From NCBI RefSeq assembly GCF_003945595.2, contig NW_024104292.1, forward strand, positions 1,302,001-1,366,000: a stretch of DNA of 64,000 nucleotides, written 5' to 3'. Position 1 is the stretch's first letter, and every line of letters starts with the position of its first letter. The notes beneath the pieces were generated by a model. The model did not search any database and was not told the DNA's origin. It was given only the letters and a program-made list of their open reading frames with translations. Position numbers and translations under genes: made by a program. This DNA is from Pipra filicauda (lineage: Eukaryota; Chordata; Aves; Passeriformes; Pipridae). Positions 46,801 through 58,857 of the stretch are shown piece after piece.

Positions 46801-48888
46801 TCCAACCTCACTGAATGGATGAGATGTTCAGAGGCGGCTCTGCTGATGGATGTAGATGCAAAGAGTTTCAGGCAAAGAGTTTCGTTACATCCATGGCAGT
46901 GCCCTTAGAGCAGGTTTGTTTTGGAGATCTTTTCTACAATGGCTAGACCTGCCAGTGTGTTTTCTGCAGAGTTGCTTCTCTCTAGTAGAGAGATGAAGAT
47001 TCATTAGCAATAAAAATGGGCTTGGTGCCATGGCTTAGTAGCATCCTTGACACTGCACTATAGACTGAGAGAAAGGAAAGGTAACTTCTGCTCTAGGCAA
47101 AGCTGCTTTCTCTGTCCCCTTTTGTGTAAAGATTTTGCACTTTTAAGGACGAGCTGATGGCAATATGTATTTGTGAAACAACTGGAGGCACCAGGAACAT
47201 ATTTCCATCCTGCTCCAAACACCATTTTAGCCTTTAAAGCCTATGGTGTTTTACAGATCAAGGGAGGGGAAATTGCAGATCACCCCAGGTTGTCAAAACT
47301 AATGCTCCTTTGTCATTTGAATGAATGTCGAAAAACTGCTTGCCTGTCCTGCGTGTGGAATTAGGACTGGAAACTATAACTGTCCAGAGAGTCAAAAGCT
47401 GTGGAACAGAGGACTTTTCTGACAGCACTACACAGGTCACTGTTGCAGTAACAACTAGCTTAACTGATTTTTCTACTGACAAATTGTTAATGTGAGGAGG
47501 AATTGAGCATTGAACTCTAGTGCTAATCAACTTCAAAATCAGATACGCCAAATCTGGTCAAATTTTGCCAGAGAACATAGTAAAATACAGGTTCAGTTGA
47601 CAGAAATTAATGTCAACTAATCAATCGGAAGTCAGTGAATATGTTACATGAGATATGCCTGTCATAAAACATCTCATGTAATTGCAAAGCTTTCAACAGC
47701 ACTGGAGTGGCACTTGCACTGAATTTTCCTGTTTTGAACAGAAATAGCTGCTTCTCTTTTAAAATGTGTGTACAGGACTGAATGGACCTGTTAAATACCT
47801 CTGTGAATGTACCACAGGGTGGGGTACAGGGTAGGAAGGCCATTGTATGCAATGGAAAGGGCATTGTATTACACTGGGAAAGATGATGGTTATCCCACAG
47901 TTGGAAAGGCCTCAGCTATACGTAAACAAGTTACTCTTACAGCAACTATTCCTCCTCTGCCTTGTAACCTGTGTTAGAAGATGCTTACTAATTTAATACA
48001 GAAAATTCCAGTATTCTGCTCTTTTCCTCTTGCTGAATGGTTCTGAAAAGACAAGGACTGTATGCAGCAGGGTCCTGCTTTCCTTTGGTTTGCACAGTCC
48101 CTTGCTCTGCTGTTCCAGTTTCTGCAGCTTCTTGGTGGACTGAAGACAGACACTATGGTTTTAACGACTAAACGGTCCTTTTATGGGGATACACTGGTGT
48201 TCATGTTTGCCAAAAAAAAAAAAATGAGAAAGAAAACTTGAGACTTGTTGAACTTTAATTCCCCCTGTGCCAACATGGATTATAATGAATGCATCTTCCT
48301 TAGTGCACAAGGCTTCTGTTGATTTGTTTAATTTCACTTTTGCTTTCCAAGGAGTCAACAATGAAAGAATTTAACAGTATATAACAGACTCTCCTTCTCC
48401 CTTCTGTATATATGATTTGGCAGCCTGTAGGGACACTGATGGAACAGAGTAGGCAATTGCAAACTGACTTACACCAAGCACAGGGTCTAGACTCTGCGAT
48501 CAAGGATTCTCCTGAAGCACAAGAGTTAGGCCCAGGATTAGATGCTGATAATATAAATTTTACTTGAAGGTGCCCAAACTTGACCAGGGCTAAAAACTCA
48601 CTTTCATGACCCTGAAACCCACAGGTTTGGTTGGAATTCTTTCTTGCCTGCTAAACTTCCCTAAAGAAGGTAAACCAGATAAATCTTAGCGTGGCTTATG
48701 GTGGCTAATGAGTCATCATCTGCAAAAACACCAGATGCAGTCATTCATTGGATACTTGAAAATTTGCAAGGCATGTGATAGAGAATATTTCTTAGTAAAG
48801 CAGCAAGTGGATTTTCCAGTCTTTCTTCCTTGCCTCAGGTAGTTAGTATATCTGGTAGCCACATCAGATAATGAGAATTGTTTATGAT
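43834..48888. other. Unique sequence, no gene seen
   Basis: Five kilobases without a recognised transposon. All open frames are below 100 codons. Poly-A occurs at about 48211-48223. A somewhat GC-richer patch at 46550-46740 has no identifiable content. Confidence 0.45.
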
Positions 48889-49183
48889 CTCTTCTCTGTG
48901 ATGACCAGTGACAGGACCCAAGGGAACAGCCTGAAGTTGCATCAGGAGAGGCTTAGGTTAAATACTAGAAAAAGGTTCTTCACCCAGAGGATGGTTGGGT
49001 ACTGGAACAGGTTCCCCAGGGAAGCGGTCACAGCACCAAGCCTGACAGAGTTCAAGAAGCATTTGGATGATACTCTCAGGCACATGGTGTGACTCTTGGG
49101 GATGATCTTGTGCAGGACTCAGGGCTGGACTCAATGATCCTTCTGCTTTCCTTCCAACTTGGCACATTCTGTGATTCTGTGAT
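48889..49183 (+). mobile_element. CR1 LINE 3' fragment, plus strand
   Basis: The plus frame (48871-49092) keeps the ORF2 C-terminus nearly intact: SDRTQGNSLKLHQERLRLN, then KRFFTQRMVGYWNRFPRE and FKKHLDDTLRHMV before a TGA stop. The 3' UTR 'tcttggggatgatcttgtgc' and the terminus 'cattctgtgattctgtgat' follow. It is the same subfamily as the copies at 1067 and 5077 but about 100 bp longer on the 5' side. The first codons of the open frame lie in flanking DNA. Confidence 0.95.
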
Positions 49184-49488
49184 CTCCTCATTTTCTCTGT
49201 TCAACACTTGTATTTCCTGTAATTTCTGAGATGACAATGGTCAAAATGTGTTAAAGACAGCAAAGCAAAATTAGATCACAGAATTTTGCTTTCAGGTTGA
49301 ACACGTTGCCTTGTTCCAGGTGAAAGCCACAGCGCTGGGCTGCAGGACGCATCTTAGCATGTTTCAGGCAACTAGGGAAGGAGCTGTACCCAGCCACTGA
49401 GGATCAACAGGCTCTGCCCTCGCTCTTCATCCGTTCCCGTGAAGAACAATTGCTAATGTTCTGAGGCCACCTACTGTTTGCTTTTAAC

Positions 49489-49510
49489 ACCTACATGTTA
49501 ACGTGTAGGT
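49489..49510. repeat. 22-bp near-perfect palindrome
   Basis: ACCTACA pairs with TGTAGGT around a central TGTTAACG, which itself is almost self-complementary. As RNA it would form a short hairpin. It is isolated, and I see no flanking transposon. Confidence 0.7.
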
Positions 49511-50387
49511 TGCTGTCCATGAGAGCAGGCTTTTTTCCTAATGACCAGAAAGTATTCCTGATAGTCCTCAAAGATGCGAAGCTACATCAAAAACAGAACT
49601 TGCTCTACTTTAATTGCATAGCTTTATAAATATAATCATCCCTAGCTTGTTAAGATGATTTTTCAAGGAAAATAAGTATTACTGTATTGATAATTTTTTT
49701 TACTTCATTAACATCTTTTTCAATCTGTCTCTGTAAGAATACCCTTAGAATTACCAAATCCTCCCAGAGCTTCCACTTTCAAGTACTCAGGAGGAGTCTG
49801 GATGCACAGAGTGAAATCCTAGCTCCACTGACTCACAAGCAATTATTCCCTTTTGCATGAATAGAGCTAAGTTAGGGTTTTTCTCTCTCTCAGTTCATCA
49901 TAACAGGAATTTGCTGATCCCATGCTGTTAAATCCATCTGCTGCCTCAAGCTTTGGCTTGAAGCACAATGAATAAAAGAGGCAGAGAAAAAAGGAAGAGA
50001 ATCAGAAGCTGTTATCCACAAAATGTCCTAGACTGAAAGCCTCAAGCTGAGACTGTGGAGGCCCACCACTGCAGTACAAATGGAAAGAAAGCTGAAACTC
50101 CATGCACTACAAACTTCTGCCTATTGCTATATAGCAGGATTCAGTTGACTCTAATACACAGAGACTCCCTTCCATTTAGACATTCGTTACACATTCTCAG
50201 CTGCTCTTTAGGCATTGACTCCCAGTTCTTGTTATAACACAGATTCCACTTTTCTTCCTGTTAGACAAGGTCAATTGGATGCTCAGCCTTCTCCTTTCCG
50301 TCTTATTTAGCAAGCAATGAGACATTCAGGTCTGTTAACACCAGTCCCTCTCACCAGCATCTGGCTTATAAAGGCTTCAATGAGTGC

Positions 50388-50411
50388 ATCAATCAATCAA
50401 TCAATCAATCA
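50388..50411 (+). repeat. (ATCA)6 microsatellite
   Basis: Six exact units, followed by an imperfect extension 'tcaatcaaagcatcaa'. Confidence 0.95.
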
Positions 50412-51545
50412 TCAATCAAAGCATCAATAGCTTATTCTTCTTTGGCAATTCTGCTCCACTAAAGCTCTCTTCTATTTAAACCATATTCTCCAGAGATCTT
50501 TAGAAATCCATTTTCCCAAAGTTATCTCTCCTTAGTTTGCTGTACCTCACAGGCTAGCTGCACCTTGTCTGGATAGCAGGTCTATTTGTGTAGAACCACT
50601 GCTACTGAATGCAGTTCTACAGGTCCTAAAGGAGAAGTTATCTAGCATGTTCCACAGAGCTGCAATCACCCCTCTAAAAGGATAATGAATCACCCATCTC
50701 CAAGGAAAATGAAACAACCTGGAGCATGGATAGTCTCATATTCTTTTTAACATATATAAAATATTATAGATAGAGAAAAAACATAGAAGATTATTATTTT
50801 AAACCTCAATGTAATAAGTAACCATGTTTACTGAGGTCCAAGAAAGTCACTTTTAGGGACTGAAAATCTTAAGTTCTTTTTTTATTTCCTCACTCATTGT
50901 TAAACAAGACCTTAATGTGATGATTTAAGAGTCAGTGGTTCATGAGGGGTACTGGTACTGGGTACTTTGGTGTATGCACTCCCTTTCCTCACTATCAATG
51001 CAGGATAATTAGAAGTAGTTTGCCTTGAATTATTTTTTTATTTTTAAGTAAAAATTATTACAACTTTCTTCCCTAAATTCACCTTGAGGATTTACAGGAC
51101 CATGCTGAATTTAGAAAAGGAAATAATATCTGAAATGAAAGATAAGTACTCTCTGGATACCAGCAACCATGACCTGATTACTCTGAACATCTGAAGACAG
51201 AGATGATCCCAACTGTAAGACACATATTTTCTGTTTCATAAGGACATATTTTTTAATCTAAGGAAAATTATCAGTGAAATAGGTCAGGAGAAACCAAATG
51301 AAATGGAAGAAGAGTATTAGGTTAGAGTTACAGTGCAGAAAGAGGAAGGGCTCAGAGGTGGCAGAGGAAATGACAGTTTGGTGGCTTAGGCAGTGTTCTC
51401 TTCAACTGCGATCACCAAATCAAATATGCCTTCATGGCTGTGTATAACAAAGCAGTCAACACTAACCTGGCACAGTGCTCCAATGTGCAGCGAACACGAG
51501 CCTTTAAGCAATCAGAATAGTAAAATCCCACATTGTTGTGCTCAA

Positions 51546-51624
51546 GGAGAGAAAAGAGGTCAGCCAGTGGACATGAATGTTTTCTACAGGAGAGAAGAGA
51601 GGTCAGCCAGTGGACATGAATGTT
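51546..51624 (+). repeat. 43-bp tandem duplication
   Basis: The first 36 bases (51546-51581) recur at 51589-51624 with one A/G difference, at unit position 9. The first copy ends with 'ttctaca' (43-bp period), which is missing after the second. Both contain 'gtcagccagtggacatg'. The minus frame across it repeats a short peptide for this reason only. Confidence 0.95.
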
Positions 51625-52759
51625 GAAAATAAAAATGTGAAAGCAGGGAAAAAGCACTATGTAAAATGTAAATGATTCTTTAGTTTTAACTAAAGAAATG
51701 AAAGGGGGAAAATATAGTAGTCCTAGCAGAAATGAAACTCTAGCAGTGGTAAAGTCCCATTACTAGATGACATGATGTAAAGTTGATGTATGGGAGGTTA
51801 CATGTATGGAATGAGATATTAAAAATATTCCCATTCAAATCCAGGTTTCAGTTCTACTGCTAAAGGTAATGATATCTATTACTTGAACTTTTTAGAGTGT
51901 TTAATGCCTTTGGTATTCCTGTTAAAAATTAGGACTGTACTGCAGAACATGAACTGAATGGATTAAGCTCTTGGTAAGTGAGGTTACGTATGTGCTATCT
52001 TTTCAGAGTCAACAAACTTAAAAGGGCTGGAGACCATTTCACTCCCTTATCCACTTCTGTGCAGCCACTGTGCAGCCTCAGTGCCTCTAACATAGAATAT
52101 GCAAGCCAGGTGTCCAGTGTCAACACTGCTTTAAGCAGTCTAGAAAGGACTAGCAATATGCCCCAAGATTTATTTCATGACCATCCTTGATATGGATCCA
52201 AGCAGGAAGGCAGATTACAGTTCAGAATCAAAAAGGGGGGTGTCCTACACTCTGTGGAAAGCTGTTAAATAAAAGAGGTGGTAGGAAACATGAATGACAT
52301 CTCAAACATCAATGACAAGCATTACCAAGTGTAAGACCATTGGTAGTTTAAGCCATTGAATTGCTTCATCCAATCTCTCAGTTCATTGCAGATCAAACTG
52401 CAGACCAACATATCAACATAAAGAAGAATGTGCAGACAGAATGGCTGATCAGGACTGCTTAGTATCCTCAGTCCACCCAAGCTGTATTTTAATGCAGCCC
52501 ACAACAAAGTTACACATGGAAGTACAAGTACAAGATGGTAACACCATATACAGAACACACAGAATGAGAGAGTAACTCCTAAACAGCAGTGGTTGTGAAA
52601 GGGTTTTACAGACTGTGTTAAGCAAGCAGACGTGGTGGTAAAAACAACTAGTATCATGTCTGAGTCTGTAATCAGGGCAATAATTGGTAAACATAGACTG
52701 CTTTTTTCGTTTCGTTTTTGGGATAAATAAACCCAGCACTGCATCCTTTCAGGAGTGCT
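51625..52759. other. Unique sequence, no gene seen
   Basis: A 140-codon minus frame (52322-52744) is hydrophobic and cysteine-rich, as expected for AT-rich antisense, and has no motif. I do not call it. Confidence 0.4.
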
Positions 52760-53195
52760 TAATAAAATCTGTAGATGATCAATAAAGAGCTGCAGAAATA
52801 TTTGAGGGCAGAAGGAAATTATTTTCTGGGACCAAATTAATGAGCTTAGTGTGTTTAGTTTGATAGGACAAAACCTTACAAATTACTTACTTCCAATCTT
52901 TAAGATCATTACAGTGGAATGATGAAATTTAAAGAATTAGAGAGTAAAGAATAAGAAGAATCAATACCAGAAAGTGGAAATGACCATTTGCAAATAAGGA
53001 ATTAGGTAGAACTTTTTCTATTGGAAGTAACTGACAAAAGGAACAAGCCAGCAAGTGAAGGAATGGGATTTCTGTTCCCTGATGCCTTTATTTGGACTAG
53101 ATGCCAGTCTGGAAGGTTTCCTTTAGTTTAGCACAAGGCTTGCATACCCAGGTGAAATGAAGATGTCTGTGTTATGCAGGGTTCAGTCTATCTCT
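52760..53195 (+). mobile_element. Ancient CR1/L3-like LINE remnant, plus strand
   Basis: Highly diverged phrases keep the order of an old CR1 (L3-like) 3' region: 'gagcttagtgtgtttagttt', 'aggtagaactttttctattgg' (abbreviated sense), 'aactgacaaaaggaacaa', 'ggactagatgccagtctgg', and 'gtgaaatgaagatgtctgtgttatgcagg' shortened to its key part 'tgtgttatgcagg'. It lacks the ATTCTATG terminus of the younger copies. If correct, it predates the other CR1 copies here by a wide margin. Confidence 0.5.
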
Positions 53196-53503
53196 GAGTA
53201 TTCTAACTTATACTCCTACAGCTGTGTCTTCTCTCTCCTCTATCTCTAGCTTGCCTGCATAAACACTGAGTATACAAAAACTGAGCACAGTCATCACTAT
53301 TTATCTTGCCCACAGGCCCTCTCCTTGGATACAGACTGCAGTAATCTATTCAAACACTAGCACACAGATAACAGATAAGCCCTCACTTGCCTTGTCTGAT
53401 GCTGATCTGACATATACCTTTTGCATGTTACCAATGTACTGGGTAGGCCCTGCTGCAGACCTAAAGGGAAACAAAATTGTAGAGAAGGCACATTTATTTG
53501 CAA

Positions 53504-54380
53504 CAGAATAGAATACACCATTTTAGTAGGAAGGGACCTACAACAATCATCTAGTCCCACTGCCTGACTAATTTAGGGTTGACCAAGTCAAAGCATCTCA
53601 TTAAGAATGATGTCCAAATGCCTCCTAAACACTGACAGGCTTGGGGCACCCACACCTCTCTAGGAAGTCTGCTTCAGTGTTTGACCACCCCCTTCGTAAA
53701 AAAATGTTTCCTCGTGTCCAGTCTACACCTCTCTTGGCACAGCTTTGAACCTTTCCTGCTAGTCTTGTCACTGGATACCAGCAAGAAGAGATCAGCACCT
53801 CTCTCTCCTCTTCCCCTCCTCAGGAAGCTGTAGGGAGCAATAGGGTCACATCTTAGCCTCCTTTTCTCCAAACTGGACAAGCCCAAAATTCTTAGCAGCT
53901 CCTCAAAGAACGTACCTTCCAGCCCTTTTACCAACTTTGTTGCCCTCCTCTGGGCGCATTTAAGGACCTCCACATACTTCTTCATCTGTCAGCCCAGCAC
54001 TGCACAGAGCACTCAAGGTGAGGTGGCACCAACCCTGACTACAGCAGGACAATCACCTCCTCTAACTGGCAGGTGATGCTGTGTCTGATGGACCCCAGGA
54101 GAGGATTTACTCTCTTGGTTGCCAGGGCACACTGCTGGCTCATATTGAGCTTCTGCTGACCATCACCCCTAGATCACTGTCTGCAGGACTGCTCTTCCCA
54201 TGTATACTCGTGATTGTCATTACTCCATCCTAGGTGCAGAACCCAGAATTTTCACTTGTTAAATTTCATCCCATGTATCATAGCTCAATGCTCTAATCTA
54301 TCTAGATCCCTTTGCAATGACCAAGAGTCACCATGACCTCCCAGTTTGGTATCATCAACAAACTTGCTAATGGTGCCTCT
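53504..54380 (-). mobile_element. CR1 LINE, about 880 bp, minus strand
   Basis: The left edge 'acagaatagaatacaccat' and 'ggaagggacctacaac' begin an antisense CR1 with a distinctive 3' UTR ('gtccaaatgcctcctaaacac'). A 103-codon minus frame (53674-53985) retains AQRRATKLVKGLEG, LGLSSLEKRRLRCD and LDTRKHFFTKGVVKH, the ORF2 C-terminus. Further right, 'ctcttggttgccagggcaca' and 'cagtttggtatcatcaacaa' are the antisense of polymerase regions, the latter next to the (Y/F)ADD motif. Similarity ends near 54380. Confidence 0.93.
53674..53985 (-). pseudogene. CR1 ORF2 remnant, C-terminus
   Basis: An open run of 103 codons inside the minus CR1. It includes SFLRRGRGERGADLFLLVS, which marks a CR1 subfamily distinct from the 28343 and 18513 copies, where the matching segment is shorter. 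It is interrupted on both sides. Confidence 0.85.
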
Positions 54381-55292
54381 CCCTCCTGTAGCCCTCCACC
54401 CCAGCACTCTGATCTTGGGACTGGAAAGGACTCTCTCATTGCTCCAGTGGGAGGAGAATTTACCCCAGTTTCCTTTATCCTGTTAGCCCCAGAAGGAAAG
54501 TAGGGAGACGGTTGCACCAACATACATACTTAAATGCTTGTACAAGTATAAAAAATTATGTGTACATTTTAAGTACATCTGTAACAGAAGGTCCAAACAA
54601 AATGCAATACATGCTGTTTTATTAACAGTCAAATTTCCTTACTAACCCAAGTATAAATCATAAAGATCTATAATTGTGAGTTTCATGCCTTGAAAATCAT
54701 CTGGTGACTCATGGATGTTGTCAAGTTATGCAAAGCTTGCAAGACATCTAGTCTACTCAGTGATTTGCATTTTTAATTTTTTTAGCACCCCGCCTATGCA
54801 GATTCCTTATATCAATTATTGACATAGGAAAAACTGATGTTAATGAGAAACATCTAGCATCTCCTCATAATTAATACTCCCCAGTCACTAGCAGTAGCAC
54901 AACCAACATTCAGGTTGACATTTTGCTCAACCCACTTCTAAAACATTTTCAATTATGTTAATTGCATCTACGGAACAAATCTACTAACCATGTGCAGTGT
55001 GCATGCTCTTTTTTTTCTCTAGAAGTTGACAAACTAATGGGAAAAAACCCTAACAATTTAACATTAGTTGCTAATTTACCATGCCCTTGTTTATTTTTGT
55101 CAGCATTTTAGTCTCTACTAAAGCAAGTCTAAAATTAAAAATAACTCTCAATGCCAGTTCTTCCCCAAGTAGGAATACTGTCAAGGAATCTCACTTGTTT
55201 CTCAATCAATTTCCTTCTTTTTCAGCACATTTCTTAGGAGTATTCATAGACAGTGTGCCTGCATATTCACACTGTGGCCTTTCAATATAAAA
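54381..55292. other. Unique AT-rich sequence, no gene seen
   Basis: Nothing is recognised. The stretch 54690-54890 looks free of simple repeats and transposons and could be tested for conservation. Confidence 0.4.
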
Positions 55293-55609
55293 AAGGGGGC
55301 TTATAAGAAAGATGGAGAGAGATTTTTTAACATGGCCTGCAGTGACCGGACAAGGGACATGCTTTTAAATTGAAAGGGTGTGGAGTTAGACTGGACATAA
55401 AAAATGAAATTTTTTTACAGTGAGGGTGGTGTGACACGGGAAAAGGTTATCCAGTGTTGTGGATGCCACATCATTGAAACTATTCAAGGCCAGGTTGGAT
55501 AAAGCTTTGAGAAACCTGGTCTGGTGAAAGATGACAGGAAAGTTAGTACTAGATGGTCTTTAAGGTCGCTTCCAATACAAACCATTTCATGATTCTATGA
55601 TTCTTTGAT
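55293..55609 (+). mobile_element. CR1 LINE 3' fragment, plus strand
   Basis: In sense it shows 'gggggcttataagaaagatgg', abbreviated, then 'cagtgaccggacaaggg', 'gtgagggtggtgtgacac', 'caaggccaggttggata' and 'ggtcgcttccaatac', ending 'catgattctatgattc'. It is about 317 bp long and 5' truncated. Confidence 0.92.
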
Positions 55610-55677
55610 TTTAATGCAAAGATGGGAAAGAATATGAGGACATAACACTCTGCATGTATGAATAAACTGATCAAAAG

Positions 55678-55856
55678 CACTTGCCCAGAGAAGTGGTTGA
55701 ATCACTCTCCCTGGATGGTATTTAAAAGACATGTAGATGTGACATTTAACGACATGGTTCAGTGGCAAATTTGTCAATAGTAGCTATATGGTTGGATTCA
55801 ATGTTCTTAAAGGTCTTTTCCAACCTAAATGTTTCTATGACTCTATGATTCTATGA
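55678..55856 (+). mobile_element. CR1 LINE 3' tail, second subfamily, plus strand
   Basis: It reads 'cacttgcccagagaagtgg', 'gtagatgtgacatttaacg', 'gacatggttcagtggc', 'ggtcttttccaacctaaat' and ends 'ctatgactctatgattctatga'. The 3' UTR differs from the neighbour 69 bp upstream but resembles the nested copy at 19131-19260. It is an independent insertion in the same orientation. Confidence 0.92.
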
Positions 55857-57121
55857 ATGCAGAATAAAAAGACAATGAGGCACTATTTATCCTCTAAGGA
55901 AAGGACAATGTCTATAAATGTGAGAGTGGTTACGTGTGACCCATTAATTCATCACTCCCTTTAGCAGTCTTGAAAGTTTATTTCAACTTGAAAGTCATGT
56001 CCTTATTGTTAGCGTGACAAAGTTCCCCTTAAAGGGAGTTGGTCAATTTATATTCTGTGGTGATCATTATAGCAATATCTTGCCTGTTGCTGGTATTTTA
56101 ATGCAGAAGGCCAAAAATGCTAGTATTTGCATCCTGTGCAGCTCCTTTGACTTCAGTAAGAGTTCATGAACTACTAATTAGTGCAAAAATTGGTTCGAAT
56201 TTTGTAGTCTTCTTTTGGGAGCAGATAACACATGCACCAACACAAGAAAAAAACCGACATTTATTTGATGGAACAACCACCTGGACTCCTTAATAGCAGT
56301 GTGAATACAATAAACCACTTGGAAAATCAGTGTCCTTGGATTTTCTTTCACAATTGGAAGTGCCATTTTAAGTGTCATGATTCATAACTACTCAAATTCT
56401 GTACTTTTACAAAGAGCATTTATACATTAACTTGTAATACAGGTTGTTAAAAATGAAGAAGTAGTGCTTAGGGTTATTTTTATTAGAATAGATCACATTA
56501 ATTAGCCCTGGTATGGAGGGGAGGAGAAGTTTCTCTTGAATGCTCTACTTTGCAGTGCATTATTAATTTTCTCATTCGTTCCTTTTTAGCTCATTAGCTT
56601 TTAAATGTTATGGTTTAATGCTGAGGTGAAGCTGGGAGTATCTGTTCGCTGTGCCATCAATTTCAAGCCATCTCACAATCACTGTCATTATGGTTGATTT
56701 ATATTGCAGTGGTACCCAATCTAGAGTAGTGTCCTGGGTTTACTACATGACAGGTAGGAATGCTATTATAACAGCTTGTGGTGATTGCAAAAATGATCTC
56801 TTAAAGAAATCTTTCTGTACCATTTAGGACATTTTAGGGTTAAAGTGGATTAAAGAATGAATTAAAACTCAAGTAATTCTCCCTTCGTCAAAGAAAACTC
56901 ATTTAGCAGATAGCACTAGGCATTATTCTTTGTAGGTAGCAAGCTCAAGAAGGAAGATTATCAGAATACTAATGCAAGTATTGTGGACTGACATCCACAG
57001 TACCAGATATCCTTTCAGGACCTTTGAGCTGCTACCTCCATTTTGCAGGATATCCTTTTGATTAAGTAATTACTAGGCTTACAGTTTTGGAAGAGATCTC
57101 TCATATGAGACAGTACAACAT

Positions 57122-57142
57122 TTTATGGCCTGAGGCCATAAA
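57122..57142. repeat. Perfect 9-bp-stem hairpin
   Basis: TTTATGGCC and GGCCATAAA are separated by TGA. No U-run follows in the arrangement of an intrinsic terminator, and this is eukaryotic DNA. Confidence 0.85.
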
Positions 57143-57161
57143 CCATTTGTAAACCATTTGT
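57140..57161 (+). repeat. 11-bp tandem duplication
   Basis: 'aaaccatttgt' occurs twice without a gap, overlapping the right arm of the hairpin by three bases. Confidence 0.95.
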
Positions 57162-58819
57162 TTACACTATTTTTTTTAATATACATCATACAATGGATAT
57201 CATACAGCTCTAGCCAGCTGGCCTACAATATCTTAGGTATAATTTCTCAATGTACCTTTAATATCCCTTTGTGAATGGTGACTCTGTTAGGCACACTGCA
57301 GAAGGTGGCTCCTTCCACCACTGTACTAAGGAATAGGAGTACAAGGAGTTCACATTTTTAGGAGGCAACTGAAATATGTGAGTTGTCTGAGAACGCTGTG
57401 ACTCTGCTTTTATGTGTTAGAGTGTACTACTGAAAGGATTATACGAATGAGAAAGGATTATTTTCAGGCAGGTACGGTTTCTCCTACACTGTGAAAAACA
57501 TATGACTCACTTTGTGCTAATCACACAGTATTTCTGTGGCAGTACGTGATAGCAATTTCTTCAGTTCTTGTCAGTAATTTACCTTCCTAATAAGGTGGAG
57601 CTGCTGAAAGGGAACTGAGAATCAATACAAGTTGAAAGTCAGTGAAATCTGAAATGTGAACCTAATGATGAATCTCTTCAGCGCTACGCTTTCTCCCCTC
57701 TCTTTCAAATTCCTTTTAGAAACCTCCAATTATTTTAGTCCCTCCTTAATAGAGGTCTCAGAAGGCCTTTTCTGCCTCATCTTCCTTGCTTACGAAGCAC
57801 AAGGGGAACAACTCGTAAAGCATGGCTCTGCCCCTGATAACGTGTGCGAAAAGTTCTGGATAGACATCACTGTGCTGAGTGTCCTGTGCAGCACAGCAAC
57901 CCTTTTTCCTGAAGACATACACTTTACATACACCACACTGCACTATTGAGGAAGAGAGCTTATTTCATGTCTTGCTGAAATCTATGAAATATCACAAAAA
58001 GTTTACATCTTTTGAAAAAGTGCAGGGCAAAGATCTGATGCTTTTCTGGTCTTTACCTTTCACTCCTCTTCATGTCTTCACAACAGCATTGCCATCAGCA
58101 AATACCCTCTTTTCCATGCTCTGTTTTTTGCATAAAAATTAGTATGCTTATAAAATAGCTTATCTCCTGCTTTTCTGATCCCAAACATCATGTTTGAAGT
58201 CCACTCTATACTGCACAAGTGCCCATGAAATCTGCACTTGATCCCTTTTACCACAAACATCTGAAAGCTTCATAACTGGTCCTGTGGAGAGCTGATGATA
58301 TCAGTCCTGAGTTAGACTGCATTTGTCTTTTATCTGATGGAATCACAGTGGCCTGGGGTGCTAGAGCATCTCATTTCAGATCTATATCCCCCTAGGAAAC
58401 AAACCAGTAAGTCTGGACATGGGTCTACTGCTGGAGAGGTTTCTTACAGTTTTAGAAGCTGTACCTAGTCATTGTGATCCTCTCTCTTCACCTATAGCTG
58501 CTTCAGCCTCATGGATGAGTCTTGAACAGAGCTGTTTCCACCAAATGTAACAGATGACAGCTGCCAAAAAGGGGGAGTCCCAGTTCTCCCTCCTTGGAAC
58601 ACACTTTCGCTCTTATCCTCTGCCAGCCATTTCTGTCACTCTTTAAGCTTTTAATTACCCAGTAAACATGGTGGATATTTTTTTGCTATCTTAGCAAGCC
58701 AGGTGGCTTGCAGTATGCTCCAGTGAGCGGACTGATATTGTGCTCATCCACTAGAGTAAGTAGAGTGAGTGCATGGTTTGGAGGAGAGGAAGGAGTAGCT
58801 TTATTGCCTTATTTGATGG

Positions 58820-58857
58820 ACGCGATTAAATTAGCTTGACGTGATTAAATTAGCTTG
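58820..58857 (+). repeat. 19-bp tandem duplication
   Basis: 'acgcgattaaattagcttg' is followed directly by the same unit with C to T at its fourth base, a CpG-type transition. Confidence 0.95.

Larger units (their letters stand above)
49184..51545. other. Unique sequence, no gene seen
   Basis: It holds a near-perfect 22-bp palindrome (49489-49510) and (ATCA)6 (50388-50411). No frame exceeds about 75 codons. Confidence 0.45.

Noticed and set aside
48205..48223. Poly-A run, considered as the tail of a processed pseudogene
   Set aside because: No cDNA-like sequence precedes it and no target duplication is visible.
50388..50430. Direct repeats with spacers, considered as a CRISPR-like array
   Set aside because: It is a plain (ATCA)n microsatellite in a vertebrate genome.
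52322..52744. 140-codon hydrophobic, cysteine-rich minus frame
   Set aside because: Composition follows from AT-rich antisense sequence; no signal peptide, domain or conserved cysteine pattern can be argued.
56182..56204. Second 'ggttcgaa' motif in a small hairpin
   Set aside because: A stem of about 7 A/T pairs only; no tRNA cloverleaf can be drawn around it.
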